Assembly (NCBI RefSeq): GCF_000948985.2
Contig: NZ_CP059733.1
Coordinates: 4,588,001 to 4,652,000 of the forward strand
Reading direction: 5' to 3'
From: Thalassomonas viridans
GTDB taxonomy: Bacteria; Pseudomonadota; Gammaproteobacteria; Enterobacterales; Alteromonadaceae
Length of the DNA: 64,000 bases
Made by a program: the position numbers and the translations under genes. Below, in pieces: positions 9,950 through 19,003 of the stretch (position 1 is its first letter; each line of letters opens with the position of its first letter). Under the pieces are notes generated by a model, which ran no database searches, was not told the origin of the DNA, and worked only from the letters and a program-made list of their open reading frames with translations.

Positions 9950-10454
9950 ATGAATACCCAAAGCTTGCTATGTTAATAACAATATTAGTACAGCGAGACT
10001 TGCCGCACGAACAGGCACTAAGTAGCTACCTCTTCATTTTGCCACCAGCAAAATAACATAACCCTTAAGTCCATGCCCGCCACCTTTTTGCTGCCGCTAA
10101 CACTAAGTGCGATTTTTCCGGTCCCTGCGATACCTTTTTATCCTGCCTGCACCGGTTATTTTCAGGCTTTTGATACCCTTATTGAAATTACGGTTTTATC
10201 AACTATTCTTTAGGCACATCATTTAGTCAGTCTATGAACGTCCTGTTTGCTTACAACTTAAATAGGGAATCTCTGCGACAACTTTTCCCTATTTGAACCG
10301 ATAAGCAAATTTCATAATACATGATGGTTATGCACCGGCTTTAGCTGAAACCTGTTTTTCTGGAACACAGGCACGAGTTTCCCGGCTCGGCCCTTCAGTG
10401 TGGTTCAGTACCGCTTGGTGCTTGCATGAGGCAATTAACCAAAAGGAAAAAACC
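9950..10454. promoter_or_regulatory. Intergenic region with a 10-bp inverted repeat upstream of the oxidoreductase operon
   Basis: No gene is visible in these about 500 bases. A perfect inverted repeat, AAATAGGGAA at 10260-10269 and TTCCCTATTT at 10285-10294, lies about 160 bases before the first operon gene and could be an operator or an RNA hairpin. I could not pick a convincing -35/-10 pair. Confidence 0.35.
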
Positions 10455-11369
10455 ATGTCTGCTGATATCGACTCCACCCAACTTACTCCCCGTCAAGGTG
10501 GCACCAATACCCAGGTAAACGAAGATTTAGGCCCGCTGGCCCAGCTTATCGGTACCTGGTCAGGTAACAAGGGCTACAATGTTATCGCCCTGCCGCAAAA
10601 CAATAACCCCAGCTGTTACACTTTGGTGTTTGGCGAGTATTACGAAACCATCACCTTCTCCGGCATTTCCGCGCTGGTGCCCAACCGCGGCGGCCAGTAC
10701 GATCAAAATGCCGCCACCTTGTTTTACGAGCAAAAGGTACACTTTAAAAACGGCGCCAATGCCGGCCAGCTGGAGCATGCCGAAGACGGCTCCTGGCTCT
10801 ACCTCACCACCGGCAAGCAGGTGAATGTGCCGCTGCCGGATCCCCTGCCTAGCCAGCCTGCCGACATTTCCATCGTCAAGCAGGTGTGCGTGCCCCACGG
10901 CAATTCCATCCTCGCCATGGGCAGCTCGGAAGTGATCAACGGCAAACCGCAAATTGCCGATGTGTCCACCATCCCGGTGAATATCAACAAGGAGCTTATC
11001 GACAAAAACATTCCCGGCGGCGTGCAGGCGTTTTTAAAACCCTACCAGCAAGACCCGCGCATAGTGAACCCGCATATAGTGCTGCAACAGGCACTGCAGG
11101 ACCAAACCATCAGCAAAACCACCATATTAAGCGTCGACACCAACAACCACGGCAATGTCGTCAATATTCCCTTTATCCAGAACCATGCCGATGTTTCCCG
11201 CTATCAAACCACCTTCTGGCTGGAAGAGGTGGTCAGCGCCAGCGGCAAAACCACGCTGCAATTGCAGTATTCCCAGCAGATAGATCTCAACTTCAACAGC
11301 GAATACGGCTTAGACGGCAAACCGATTTTATATCCGCATATCGACGCCAATACGTTAGTGAAGGTATAG
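10455..11369 (+). CDS. Predicted heme-binding-like beta-barrel protein, first gene of operon
   Basis: The chosen start ATG at 10455 follows AAAAGGAAAAAACC; an in-frame upstream extension to 10398 lacks such a site. The protein is about 304 residues, with no signal peptide. The opening LGPLAQLIGTWSGNKGYNVI resembles the GTW-G start of lipocalin/nitrobindin-type beta-barrels, and proteins of this kind are annotated as heme-binding, but I see no proven ligand residue. The rest alternates short beta-like stretches. It heads a tight operon with a dehydrogenase small subunit, a GMC flavoprotein, a ferritin-like protein and two phosphoesterases, which suggests an accessory or ligand-carrying role in a redox pathway. 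Function remains open. Confidence 0.6.
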   Translation: MSADIDSTQLTPRQGGTNTQVNEDLGPLAQLIGTWSGNKGYNVIALPQNNNPSCYTLVFGEYYETITFSGISALVPNRGGQYDQNAATLFYEQKVHFKNGANAGQLEHAEDGSWLYLTTGKQVNVPLPDPLPSQPADISIVKQVCVPHGNSILAMGSSEVINGKPQIADVSTIPVNINKELIDKNIPGGVQAFLKPYQQDPRIVNPHIVLQQALQDQTISKTTILSVDTNNHGNVVNIPFIQNHADVSRYQTTFWLEEVVSASGKTTLQLQYSQQIDLNFNSEYGLDGKPILYPHIDANTLVKV

Positions 11370-11421
11370 GCCAGGTACAGGCAAATTATTGGCAGACGCC
11401 CGGCAGCTATGGCGCCGGCCG

Positions 11422-11463
11422 TTTGCTTGCGGGAAGTTGCGCAATCCCCTTCCCGCAAGCAAA
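11422..11463 (+). other. Strong intercistronic hairpin in the oxidoreductase operon
   Basis: TTTGCTTGCGGGAA at 11422-11435 pairs perfectly with TTCCCGCAAGCAAA at 11450-11463 around a 14-base loop that contains TTGCGCAA. No T-run follows, so it looks more like an mRNA-stability or processing element, or a partial attenuator, than a full terminator. It sits between the first and second operon genes. Confidence 0.6.
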
Positions 11464-11500
11464 GCAATAAATAATGGAATAAAAAAATGAGGATCCCCTG

Positions 11501-12040
11501 ATGGACAAACTTGCTGATTTTTACCAGGTCTCGGTAATACTGACCGGCTTTGACCGCAGCCGCTTAATGGGCACGGGCGTGGGTGAGGAATATTTCGAGG
11601 TACTGACCAGCCTGGTACCCGCCAAAATCACCGACGAACTCTTTATCTGCTCAAGAGCCCTGGCCCACGAATATAAAGGCGAGGCCCTGAACGAAAAATT
11701 CCGGGAACAAATCTTATCCAACAACCGGCTCGGCCCCGTGGCCCGCAATATCCTGAAAATGTGGTATTTGTCTTTGTGGTACCAGCTGCCGCAAAGCTGG
11801 CGCGAACAATACGCCGAGCCCACGCAAACGCCGGGCAAATACCAGGACATCGATTTTGTGATTTCCGAAAACGCCTATATCCAGGGGCTGGTATGGCCGG
11901 CCCTGGGCTCGCACCCCATGGGGGCGAAACAGCCGGGATACGGCACCTGGGCCTTTGCCCCCGGAGAAGACATCACCCGCCTGAACCTGGGCAGCAACTA
12001 TCAAACCCCGGGCAGCGCTGAAGAAGGAAATATCTTATGA
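11501..12040 (+). CDS. FAD-dependent sugar/alcohol dehydrogenase small subunit-like protein (FAD-SLDH type)
   Basis: This 179-residue protein resembles the small subunit of membrane-bound FAD dehydrogenases (sorbitol, fructose and gluconate dehydrogenase type): FYQVSVILTGFDRSRLMGTG near the N-terminus, ILKMWYLSLWY in the middle and the family's AYIQGLVWPALGSHPMGAKQ near the C-terminus. Known family members carry a Tat signal and chaperone export of the partner GMC subunit. This one starts directly with MDKLADFYQ and has no visible signal, so the complex is probably cytoplasmic. A GAGGATCC ribosome site precedes the ATG, and the stop overlaps the GMC start by four bases (ATGA), supporting a two-subunit enzyme. 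Confidence 0.72.
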   Translation: MDKLADFYQVSVILTGFDRSRLMGTGVGEEYFEVLTSLVPAKITDELFICSRALAHEYKGEALNEKFREQILSNNRLGPVARNILKMWYLSLWYQLPQSWREQYAEPTQTPGKYQDIDFVISENAYIQGLVWPALGSHPMGAKQPGYGTWAFAPGEDITRLNLGSNYQTPGSAEEGNIL

Positions 12041-13902
12041 GCACTGTTATCAACAATAACGAACACTTTGACGTGGTAATCGTCGGCGCCGGGATCAGCG
12101 GCGCCATTATGGCGGAGCAGCTGGGTAAAGGCGGCAAAAATGTGCTGGTATTGGAGGCTGGCACAGGCACCGGCGGACGCTTTTTTTCGCAAGACGGCGA
12201 CCACAAAGACAACACTCAGCAGGTCAGCAGCTACCAGGGTTACATGAGCACCTTTTTCACCGCCCTGGCGAAAATCCCCAACGCCCCCTACCCGCAAAAT
12301 GCCAACGCCCCACAGCCGCTGGTTACCGACCTGGCCCCTATCCCCCAGGGCCAGGTGCTGGACAAGGGCTATTTTGTGCAAAAAGGCCCGCTGCCCTTTG
12401 CCAGCACCTATACCCGGGCAGAAGGCGGCACTACCCTGCACTGGCTCGGCACCTGTTTGCGCATGCTGCCGGAAGACTTTGCAATAAAAACCCGTTTCGG
12501 CCGCGGCCTGGACTGGCCCATTTCTTATGAAGACCTGCAGCCCTGGTATGAAGTTGCCGAGAAAAACCTCGGGGTATCCGCCAATGCCGACGAACAAACC
12601 TACCGGCAAATCGACAACCCGGCAGTGCATATTCCCTATGCCGCCAGCTATGAATACAAGATGGAAAAAATTCCGCAAAGCTACCTGGACCAGTATTTCA
12701 GCAAGGGCCTGGCGCATATGCAGGTCAGCTTTGAAGGCAAACCATACCCGATAGACGTGGTCAGCACCCCGCAGGCAAGAAACGGCATGCCGCGCGGCGA
12801 TTACCGCCCGGTGGGGGCCGTGGGCCATGCAACCGCCGGACAGCGCTGCGCCGGTAATTCCAACTGCGTGCCCATTTGCCCAATCCAGGCAAAATACAAT
12901 GCCCTGAAAACCCTGGAGCAGGCAAAAAACACCGGCAAGGTGGAAATACGCACCCAGTGCGTGGCCTACAACCTGGAAACCGACGAGCAGGGAAAAAACA
13001 TCGCCCAGGTGCATTATAAAAAATACCAGAGCACCGATTCCCCCGACTACCAATGCCATACCGTCAGCGGCACTATTGTGGTGCTGGCCTCCCATGCGGT
13101 AGAAAACGCCAAACTGCTGCTGGCCTCCAATGTCGCCAATTCCAGCGACCAGGTGGGCCGCAACCTGATGGACCACCCCACTATGCTCACCTGGGGCTTG
13201 ATGCCGACCGATATCGGCGCTTTTCGCGGCCCCGGCTCCACCTCCGGCATCCCTTCGCTGCGCGGCGGCGAGTTCCGCAAAAACCGCGCCGCGTTTCGCA
13301 TCGAAATCGGCAACTGGGGCTGGTCCTGGCCGGAAGGCGCGCCGGTGGGCACAGTGCCGGAATTGATCGACGAAAAAAACATGTTCGGCGAGCAGCTGAA
13401 AAACTATATCGGCTCGGTATACCCGCGCATGTTCCGCTTCGGTTTCCTGGTGGAGCAACTACCGGATGCCAACAACCGGGTCACCCTGGACGACAACTAC
13501 CGGGACCGGCTGGGCAACTACCGCCCGGTGATCACCTACAATGTTACCGACTATACCCGCGCCGGCATGGCGGCGGCCAAGGAAGTGTCGGACCAAATCT
13601 TCCAGCGCCTGGGCATAGAAGGTTTTACCGAATACAGCCCCTCGGATGCCGGCTATCTCACCTACCGGGGTGAAGGCTACAGCTACAACGGCGCCGGCCA
13701 CCTGGTGGGCACCCATATTATGGGGGACGACCCGAAAACCTCAGTGGTGAACAAGTACCAGCAGAGCTGGGACCATCCCAACCTGTTCTTAGTGGGATGC
13801 GGCAATATGCCCACCATTTCCACCTCCAACCCCACCTTAACCATGGCGGCCTTAACCTATTGGGCAGCGAAAAATGTGCTTGACGCACTCACGCAGTGCT
13901 AA
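12037..13902 (+). CDS. GMC family FAD-dependent oxidoreductase (dehydrogenase large subunit)
   Basis: This 621-residue flavoprotein has the Rossmann dinucleotide site VVIVGAGISGAIMAEQL at about 14-30 with LVLEAGTGTGGR following. A Cys-rich segment CAGNSNCVPICPIQAKYNAL lies near 270-290. The C-terminal substrate domain contains GAGHLVGTHIMGDD and STSNPTLTMAAL, the His/Asn catalytic pair of GMC dehydrogenases. The cysteine pattern resembles the segment that binds an Fe-S cluster in bacterial FAD-glucose dehydrogenases; a cluster here is inference. It would oxidise an alcohol, sugar or hydroxyacid with the small subunit encoded just upstream. No signal peptide is seen. The substrate is unknown. 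Confidence 0.88.
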   Translation: MSTVINNNEHFDVVIVGAGISGAIMAEQLGKGGKNVLVLEAGTGTGGRFFSQDGDHKDNTQQVSSYQGYMSTFFTALAKIPNAPYPQNANAPQPLVTDLAPIPQGQVLDKGYFVQKGPLPFASTYTRAEGGTTLHWLGTCLRMLPEDFAIKTRFGRGLDWPISYEDLQPWYEVAEKNLGVSANADEQTYRQIDNPAVHIPYAASYEYKMEKIPQSYLDQYFSKGLAHMQVSFEGKPYPIDVVSTPQARNGMPRGDYRPVGAVGHATAGQRCAGNSNCVPICPIQAKYNALKTLEQAKNTGKVEIRTQCVAYNLETDEQGKNIAQVHYKKYQSTDSPDYQCHTVSGTIVVLASHAVENAKLLLASNVANSSDQVGRNLMDHPTMLTWGLMPTDIGAFRGPGSTSGIPSLRGGEFRKNRAAFRIEIGNWGWSWPEGAPVGTVPELIDEKNMFGEQLKNYIGSVYPRMFRFGFLVEQLPDANNRVTLDDNYRDRLGNYRPVITYNVTDYTRAGMAAAKEVSDQIFQRLGIEGFTEYSPSDAGYLTYRGEGYSYNGAGHLVGTHIMGDDPKTSVVNKYQQSWDHPNLFLVGCGNMPTISTSNPTLTMAALTYWAAKNVLDALTQC

Positions 13903-13917
13903 GCAAGGAGCAAGATC

Positions 13918-14997
13918 ATGTACCTGTCACCAGACAAACAAAAAAGGTTTACCCCCATTACCAACATTGAGGAGCTGCACCACCAGCTGCAGCTGGCGAT
14001 TGAGCTGGAATTTTCCACTCTGCCCCCCTATTTAAGCGCCCTATATTCCATCAAGGAAAACACCAATAACTGCGCTTACCAGGTGATCCAGAGCGTGGTG
14101 ATGGAGGAAATGTTCCACTTATCTAACGCCGCCAATGTGCTGATTGCCACCGGCGGCAGCCCGGCGATTAACAGCCCGGAATTTTTGCCAAGCTTCCCCA
14201 CCCGTTTACCGGACGGGGAAAAATGGTTTGAAGTCAGCCTGTTAAAATTCAGCCCCGAGGCAATACAAACCTTTAAATATATCGAAGAGCCCAGCGAAAA
14301 TGCCCCGAACCTGATCACTATCGGCGACTTCTACGCCAATATCGAAAAGGGCCTGACGTTTTTAAGCGAAACCCTGCCGCCGGGCGAGCTGTTCCCGGCC
14401 AACACCCATCCGCAAATCGCCCATAAATATTATTACGGCGGCGGCGGGGAGATCACCCCGGTTACCGACATCGGCAGCGCCATGTTCGCCATCAATGCCA
14501 TTATCGCCCAGGGGGAAGGCATACCGGACCGCTGCTGGGATCCCGACAAACCTTTCCCGCTGGAAGAAGGCACCGGCATAGCCAGCGGCGACCACCAGCT
14601 GTTTATGCAGCCCAGGGAGCTGGCCCATTACTACCGCTTTGACGAACTGGCGCAGGGACGGCGTTATGTATGCGGCGACAGCCATAACAGCGGCCCCACA
14701 GGCCCACAAATCCCGATAGATTATGCCCAGGTGTACAATATGAAGCCCAACCCCAATCCCGGGGATTACGCCTTTTCACCGGAACTGGCGGCGCTGGATT
14801 ACGAATTCAACCGCATCTTCACCCTGCTGCTGGATCAGCTGCACAATGCCTTTAACGGCGATCCCGAAGTGCTGGTGCCCGCCGTCGGCACTATGTTCAA
14901 GCTCAAAGAGTTGGCGCAGGAGCTGATGCGTAATCCGATCCCTAACAGCCCGGAGCAGTATACCGCCGGGCCAACCTGGCAATACCTCAAAGGCTGA
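13918..14997 (+). CDS. Ferritin-like protein of the VioB/RebD iminophenylpyruvate dimer synthase type
   Basis: The 359-residue protein begins with a ferritin-like helical domain: ELHHQLQLAIELEFSTLPPYLSALYS, then QSVVMEEMFHLSNAANVLIATGG. This gives the E...EExxH pattern that could hold a metal site, with a further PRELAHYYRFDEL segment downstream. The same domain is found in VioB and RebD, which couple tryptophan-derived imines in violacein and rebeccamycin synthesis, but most members are uncharacterised. AAGGAGCAAGATC before the ATG is a good ribosome site, and the gap to the GMC gene is 15 bases. Placement beside a GMC dehydrogenase suggests sequential oxidation of a common substrate. Confidence 0.78.
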   Translation: MYLSPDKQKRFTPITNIEELHHQLQLAIELEFSTLPPYLSALYSIKENTNNCAYQVIQSVVMEEMFHLSNAANVLIATGGSPAINSPEFLPSFPTRLPDGEKWFEVSLLKFSPEAIQTFKYIEEPSENAPNLITIGDFYANIEKGLTFLSETLPPGELFPANTHPQIAHKYYYGGGGEITPVTDIGSAMFAINAIIAQGEGIPDRCWDPDKPFPLEEGTGIASGDHQLFMQPRELAHYYRFDELAQGRRYVCGDSHNSGPTGPQIPIDYAQVYNMKPNPNPGDYAFSPELAALDYEFNRIFTLLLDQLHNAFNGDPEVLVPAVGTMFKLKELAQELMRNPIPNSPEQYTAGPTWQYLKG

Positions 14998-15007
14998 TGT
15001 TATCGCG

Positions 15008-15037
15008 ATGCGGGCGCTTGGCCGTAATAGCCCGCAT
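15008..15037 (+). other. Intercistronic hairpin
   Basis: ATGCGGGC at 15008-15015 pairs with GCCCGCAT at 15030-15037 between the ferritin-like and phosphoesterase genes. No T-run follows, so it may tune mRNA stability rather than stop transcription. Confidence 0.45.
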
Positions 15038-15080
15038 GACCTGATCAAGATTATAAAAACGGATGAAAAGGAGATCAGCA

Positions 15081-17201
15081 ATGAGCAAAAGAGCGTTTGA
15101 CCATGTGCTTATCATCATGTTTGAAAACCAGTACCGGGGTTATGTGCTGCAAAACCCTTATATGGCCAATTTGGCGGAGCAAGGCATAGAACTTACCAAC
15201 AGCTTCGGCGTAATGCACCCGTCGCAAACCAACTATATCACCTCTATCGCCGGCGAATTATGCGATGTCAGCGACGACGATGCCCCCAGCCCGCTGTTAA
15301 AACAGCAAACCATAGTGGATTTAATCGAAGCCTCCCCCTACCAGCTCAGGTGGAAGGCCTATATGGACAGCTATATCGCCGACAACAATCCCTGGCAGCC
15401 GGAAGGTTTTACCCCGACGGATCACTATCCTTATGTGATCAAACACAACCCGTTTTCCTCGTTCGAAAATATCGTCACCAACCAACAGCGCTGGCAAAAA
15501 ATCGATAACGAAGCCGGGTTCTGGCGCGACCTGCTCAACAACAACCTGCCGGAATACGCCTGGTTTACCCCCAACATGTGGAACGACGGCCACTACCTGG
15601 CCGGCACTACCAATGATACCTGTAACGGCGAGCGCGCGCCGGTATTGGTGGACCAACAGGCCAACTGGCTGAAATCCTTTTTCGCCGGATTAAATTTCCC
15701 CGGCCCCAACTCAAAACTGCCGCCAAACACCCTGGTGGTAGTCACCTATGACGAGGCCGACTTCGAAGCCTTTTTCGACAAAGGCAAAAAATACACCTAC
15801 GACGGCCCCAACCAGATTTATACCGTGCTGCTCGGCGACAATATCCCCCCGGGCAAAGAACACCAGGGCTATAACCATTACAGCCTGTTAAAAACCATAG
15901 AAAAAAACTTTAATCTCGGCAGCCTGCATAAGAATGATCACGAGGCCAACTGGTTCCAGTTCTTGTGGGGTAAATCTTTTGCCTGGCAGCAGCCGGAAAA
16001 AAGCTGTCTGGGGCGGGTCAAACAGTTTACCGCCTGCGGTTTTGAGCAGCAGCTGCTGTTCGTGGCACAGGAAGAAGACAACAGCCTGACCTATCGCAGC
16101 CTGACTTATCGCAACATCAAAGGTCACGAAGATGATCTTAACCGGGTACAGGCACTACCGCTGGCAGAGAATGCCGGCCAGGCTTTTGCCCTGGCCGCCA
16201 ACGACCGGCAAGCGCTGCTGGTGTACAGCGATACCGACGGTTTATTGCAGGTGCTCAGCTACAGTCTCACCACAGGCTGGGTGCCGGCACAAATCCCGGC
16301 CAAAGAGCCGGTGCGCCAGTTAGACCTGGTGGCGCTGCCGGATAACTCAGGCTTTATGCTGGTGTATCAAACCCAGGCGGGCAGCCTGTTCAGCAGCCGC
16401 TTTAGCGGCAGCAGTGCTGACGATAGCGCTACTGACACAAACGGCCCCTGGCAAACGCCGGAAAAACTTTGCCATATCATCAATACCCCAACCGCCCAGG
16501 GGCCGGTAACCGTTAACTCCAATATCAGCGCGCCGTTTAAACTGGCGCGCCTGGGCGCCAGTATTTTGCTGATCTATTCCCAGCCCCACAGCAACAACCT
16601 CAGCTGCTTAAGTTATAACACCGCAGACTTTAACAAGGTCAATGTTAAAACCAGCGCCTATTCAGGGCCTTATGACGACTACACGGTAAATGCCTGGTCT
16701 GCCAGCAGCTTTGACTTAAATGTATTCGGCGAAACCCGGCCAGCGGCAACCCCGGTCACCCCGATCATCACACCCGAAGCAGAGCCGGAGCCGACAGAAC
16801 AAACCCTGGCAGCCAACGGCCAGTTTGCCCTGCAAACCCTGGACGGGGTAATACACCTGCTCCACAACGCCGGCGATAACCCGCAACTGCTGAGCAGCAC
16901 CTTTTCCATCGGCGGCACCCTGACCCCGGGACTGCCGGTGTCTTACCAGCCGGATGCCCCCGGGGAGGAAAACACCAGCGACGGCTACGGCACCTTGTTT
17001 GAAGCGGGCTGGAGCCGGGTGGAGCCGGTCGGCAATATCGTCCGGGACAACAACACCGCCATTGCCATGGCAAACTTTAACGAACAGCTGTGGCTGTTTT
17101 ATCAGCCCCTGGGGCAGGACGGCATCAGCATTTGCCGCGGCGATTACCGCAGCGAACAGCACATAAAAGATAAAACTAAGGAGAGTGAACATGAGCAATA
17201 A
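15081..17201 (+). CDS. PF04185-type phosphoesterase with C-terminal beta-propeller-like half
   Basis: ATG at 15081 is chosen because AAAAGGAGATCAGCA precedes it; an ATG at 15063 would swallow that site. The protein is about 706 residues. The N-terminal ~300 residues form an alkaline-phosphatase-like phosphoesterase: HVLIIMFENQYRGYV, the HPSQTNYITSIAGE nucleophile region and the metal-site strand VVVTYDEADFEAFF. The second half has recurring blade-like strands (QALLVYSD, GFMLVYQT, SILLIYSQ, QLWLFYQP), suggesting a beta-propeller or lectin-like module, and an acidic, proline-rich linker around 560-580. There is no signal peptide. Likely substrates are phosphate mono- or diesters; which one is unknown. 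It overlaps the next gene, a second member of the same family, by 11 bases. Confidence 0.75.
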   Translation: MSKRAFDHVLIIMFENQYRGYVLQNPYMANLAEQGIELTNSFGVMHPSQTNYITSIAGELCDVSDDDAPSPLLKQQTIVDLIEASPYQLRWKAYMDSYIADNNPWQPEGFTPTDHYPYVIKHNPFSSFENIVTNQQRWQKIDNEAGFWRDLLNNNLPEYAWFTPNMWNDGHYLAGTTNDTCNGERAPVLVDQQANWLKSFFAGLNFPGPNSKLPPNTLVVVTYDEADFEAFFDKGKKYTYDGPNQIYTVLLGDNIPPGKEHQGYNHYSLLKTIEKNFNLGSLHKNDHEANWFQFLWGKSFAWQQPEKSCLGRVKQFTACGFEQQLLFVAQEEDNSLTYRSLTYRNIKGHEDDLNRVQALPLAENAGQAFALAANDRQALLVYSDTDGLLQVLSYSLTTGWVPAQIPAKEPVRQLDLVALPDNSGFMLVYQTQAGSLFSSRFSGSSADDSATDTNGPWQTPEKLCHIINTPTAQGPVTVNSNISAPFKLARLGASILLIYSQPHSNNLSCLSYNTADFNKVNVKTSAYSGPYDDYTVNAWSASSFDLNVFGETRPAATPVTPIITPEAEPEPTEQTLAANGQFALQTLDGVIHLLHNAGDNPQLLSSTFSIGGTLTPGLPVSYQPDAPGEENTSDGYGTLFEAGWSRVEPVGNIVRDNNTAIAMANFNEQLWLFYQPLGQDGISICRGDYRSEQHIKDKTKESEHEQ

Positions 17202-18717
17202 CGCAAGCGCCCTGAACCAGGGCTTATTAGATCAGATAGATCATTTTGTGGTGATCATGCTGGAAAACCGCTCTTTTGATCACATGTTAGGTTTTTTATA
17301 CACAGATCAAAACAATGTCTCGCCGCTGGGCCACCCCTATGAGGGCCTCACCGGCGAGGAAAGCAACCTCAATTCCCAGGGCGAGGCAGTCACCGTATTT
17401 AAGATCCCCTCCGACCAGCACCCGTATTTCTGGCCCGGCAGCGATCCCGGCGAAGGGTACAACAATACCAACAGCCAGCTGTTCGGCAATTACCGCACGC
17501 CGCCTGAAGGCACCCGGGCCTGCAACACGGGCTTTATCAGCGACTTTGCCTATACCCTCAACTGGCAGCGCCAGGACAACGAGAAAAAGCCCGGCAGCTG
17601 GCAAATTGTCGAAGGCACCACGGAAGAAAGCATTATGGGCATGTATACCCCCGAGCTGTTACCTGTGCTTTCCGGTCTGGCCAAAGGTTATGCAGTGTGC
17701 GACCACTGGTTCTGCTCGGTACCGACAGAAACCCTGCCCAACCGCGCCTTTGTGCAGATGGCCACCAGTTTGGGACGCCTCAACGATCACGACAAGAAAT
17801 ATAACGCCCCCAGCATCTATAACCTGCTGGAACAGGCCAGGTTGAGCTGGAGCATTTACGGCTATGAAGACGAGCCCATTCTCACCCGGGAGTCACTCCA
17901 GGCACTGCCGGCAAATCCCGAATACGGCAGTTTCGGCAATTTCGCCGCCTTTAAACAGGCCGCCGCCGACGGCACTTTGGCCCATTACAGCTTTTTAGCG
18001 CCGGAATGGGGCAGCAAAGGCAACAGCCAGCATCCCAACTATGATGTCGCCAAAGGCGAGCAATACCTGTATGAGATCTACCAGGCGCTGAAAGCCTCTC
18101 CCGGCTGGCAGAAAACCTTGCTGATCATCACCTACGACGAGCACGGCGGCAATTTCGACCATGTGCCGCCGCCGGAAAATGCCCAACAGCCGCTGGATTG
18201 CCCGGACAATATGGGCTTTAACTTCCAGCGCTTTGGCGTGCGGGTGCCGACGGTACTGGTGTCGCCGCTGATTGAAGCCGGCACTGTATTTCGTATTCCC
18301 GAGCCGGATACCGATCTTTACGGCAATTCGCAAGCGCCGACCGCCTTTGACCATACCTCGATACTGGCGACGGTAGAAAAACGCTTTAACCTCAAACCGT
18401 TAACCACAAGGGATGCCGCCGCCCCAGACATAGGGCCGGTATTAACCTTAACCACGGCGCGCCAGGATGATCCCCTGGAAAATGTCGTGGTGCCCAAAAG
18501 CCAGGGGTTGCCGCCGCTGGAAGGTAACGGCGACTGGAGCAAGGCAGATCACCTGCAGCAGGCCGAAGCCAGCCTGGCCTCCCAGCTGCCGGTGGAAGGA
18601 GATTATCATTCCCGCTACGGGGAACACTGGCCGGAGGATGAAGACGGGGTGAAACACTACAGCCGCTACCGTTATCATCACTATTACTACGGCAGGTACC
18701 AAGAGGAAAACAGCTGA
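17191..18717 (+). CDS. PF04185 phosphoesterase (phospholipase C / acid phosphatase family)
   Basis: The start ATG at 17191 is preceded by AAGGAGAGTGAAC; a GTG two codons upstream is possible. The roughly 508-residue protein shows the family opener IDHFVVIMLENRSFDHMLGF at about residues 10-29, the TETLPNRAFVQMATSLG nucleophile region and TYDEHGGNFDHVPPP metal ligands. These match phospholipase C and AcpA-type acid phosphatases. No secretion signal is visible, which is odd for that family, whose best-known members are exported. A long His/Tyr-rich tail (HYSRYRYHHYYYGRYQ) closes the protein. It is the last gene of the operon; a terminator follows 16 bases after the stop. Confidence 0.82.
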   Translation: MSNNASALNQGLLDQIDHFVVIMLENRSFDHMLGFLYTDQNNVSPLGHPYEGLTGEESNLNSQGEAVTVFKIPSDQHPYFWPGSDPGEGYNNTNSQLFGNYRTPPEGTRACNTGFISDFAYTLNWQRQDNEKKPGSWQIVEGTTEESIMGMYTPELLPVLSGLAKGYAVCDHWFCSVPTETLPNRAFVQMATSLGRLNDHDKKYNAPSIYNLLEQARLSWSIYGYEDEPILTRESLQALPANPEYGSFGNFAAFKQAAADGTLAHYSFLAPEWGSKGNSQHPNYDVAKGEQYLYEIYQALKASPGWQKTLLIITYDEHGGNFDHVPPPENAQQPLDCPDNMGFNFQRFGVRVPTVLVSPLIEAGTVFRIPEPDTDLYGNSQAPTAFDHTSILATVEKRFNLKPLTTRDAAAPDIGPVLTLTTARQDDPLENVVVPKSQGLPPLEGNGDWSKADHLQQAEASLASQLPVEGDYHSRYGEHWPEDEDGVKHYSRYRYHHYYYGRYQEENS

Positions 18718-18732
18718 TATTCATTAAACTCA

Positions 18733-18760
18733 TGTGCCGGGCCATTTTCCCGGCACATTT
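18733..18760 (+). terminator. Intrinsic terminator after the oxidoreductase/phosphoesterase operon
   Basis: The stem TGTGCCGGG (18733-18741) pairs with CCCGGCACA (18749-18757) around CCATTTT, followed by TTT. It closes the six-gene operon. Confidence 0.7.
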
Positions 18761-18911
18761 GCCAAAACACAGGAGGCGGCCCCGCCCCGAGACTTACCCG
18801 CTACTTCCCTCTCCCCTCTCCACTAAAGCACGAAATTCGCTCAAAATTTGCGCTAAATCAAACGAATTTAAAAAAATTAGACTAAATACGTAAATCTAAG
18901 TGTCAGGATTC

Positions 18912-18940
18912 TTGACAAAAATTTCACAGACTGGTCAAAT
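18912..18940 (+). promoter_or_regulatory. Candidate sigma-70 promoter for hypX
   Basis: A consensus -35 TTGACA at 18912-18917 is followed after 17 bases by TCAAAT, a weak -10. It lies about 65 bases before the GTG start of the hypX-like gene. No other promoter candidate is as good in this gap. Confidence 0.4.
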
Positions 18941-19003
18941 GCCGCCACCTTAGGGAACCTGGCCTCTTCACAGGCCATTTACAGCAGCAACAAGGAAGAA
19001 TTC

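Noticed and set aside
12001..13458. A 485-residue open frame on the minus strand
   Set aside because: It lies wholly antisense to the GMC oxidoreductase gene, whose motifs and operon context are clear; its translation is low-information and Gly/Ala/Val-rich, as expected from the complement of GC-rich codons.
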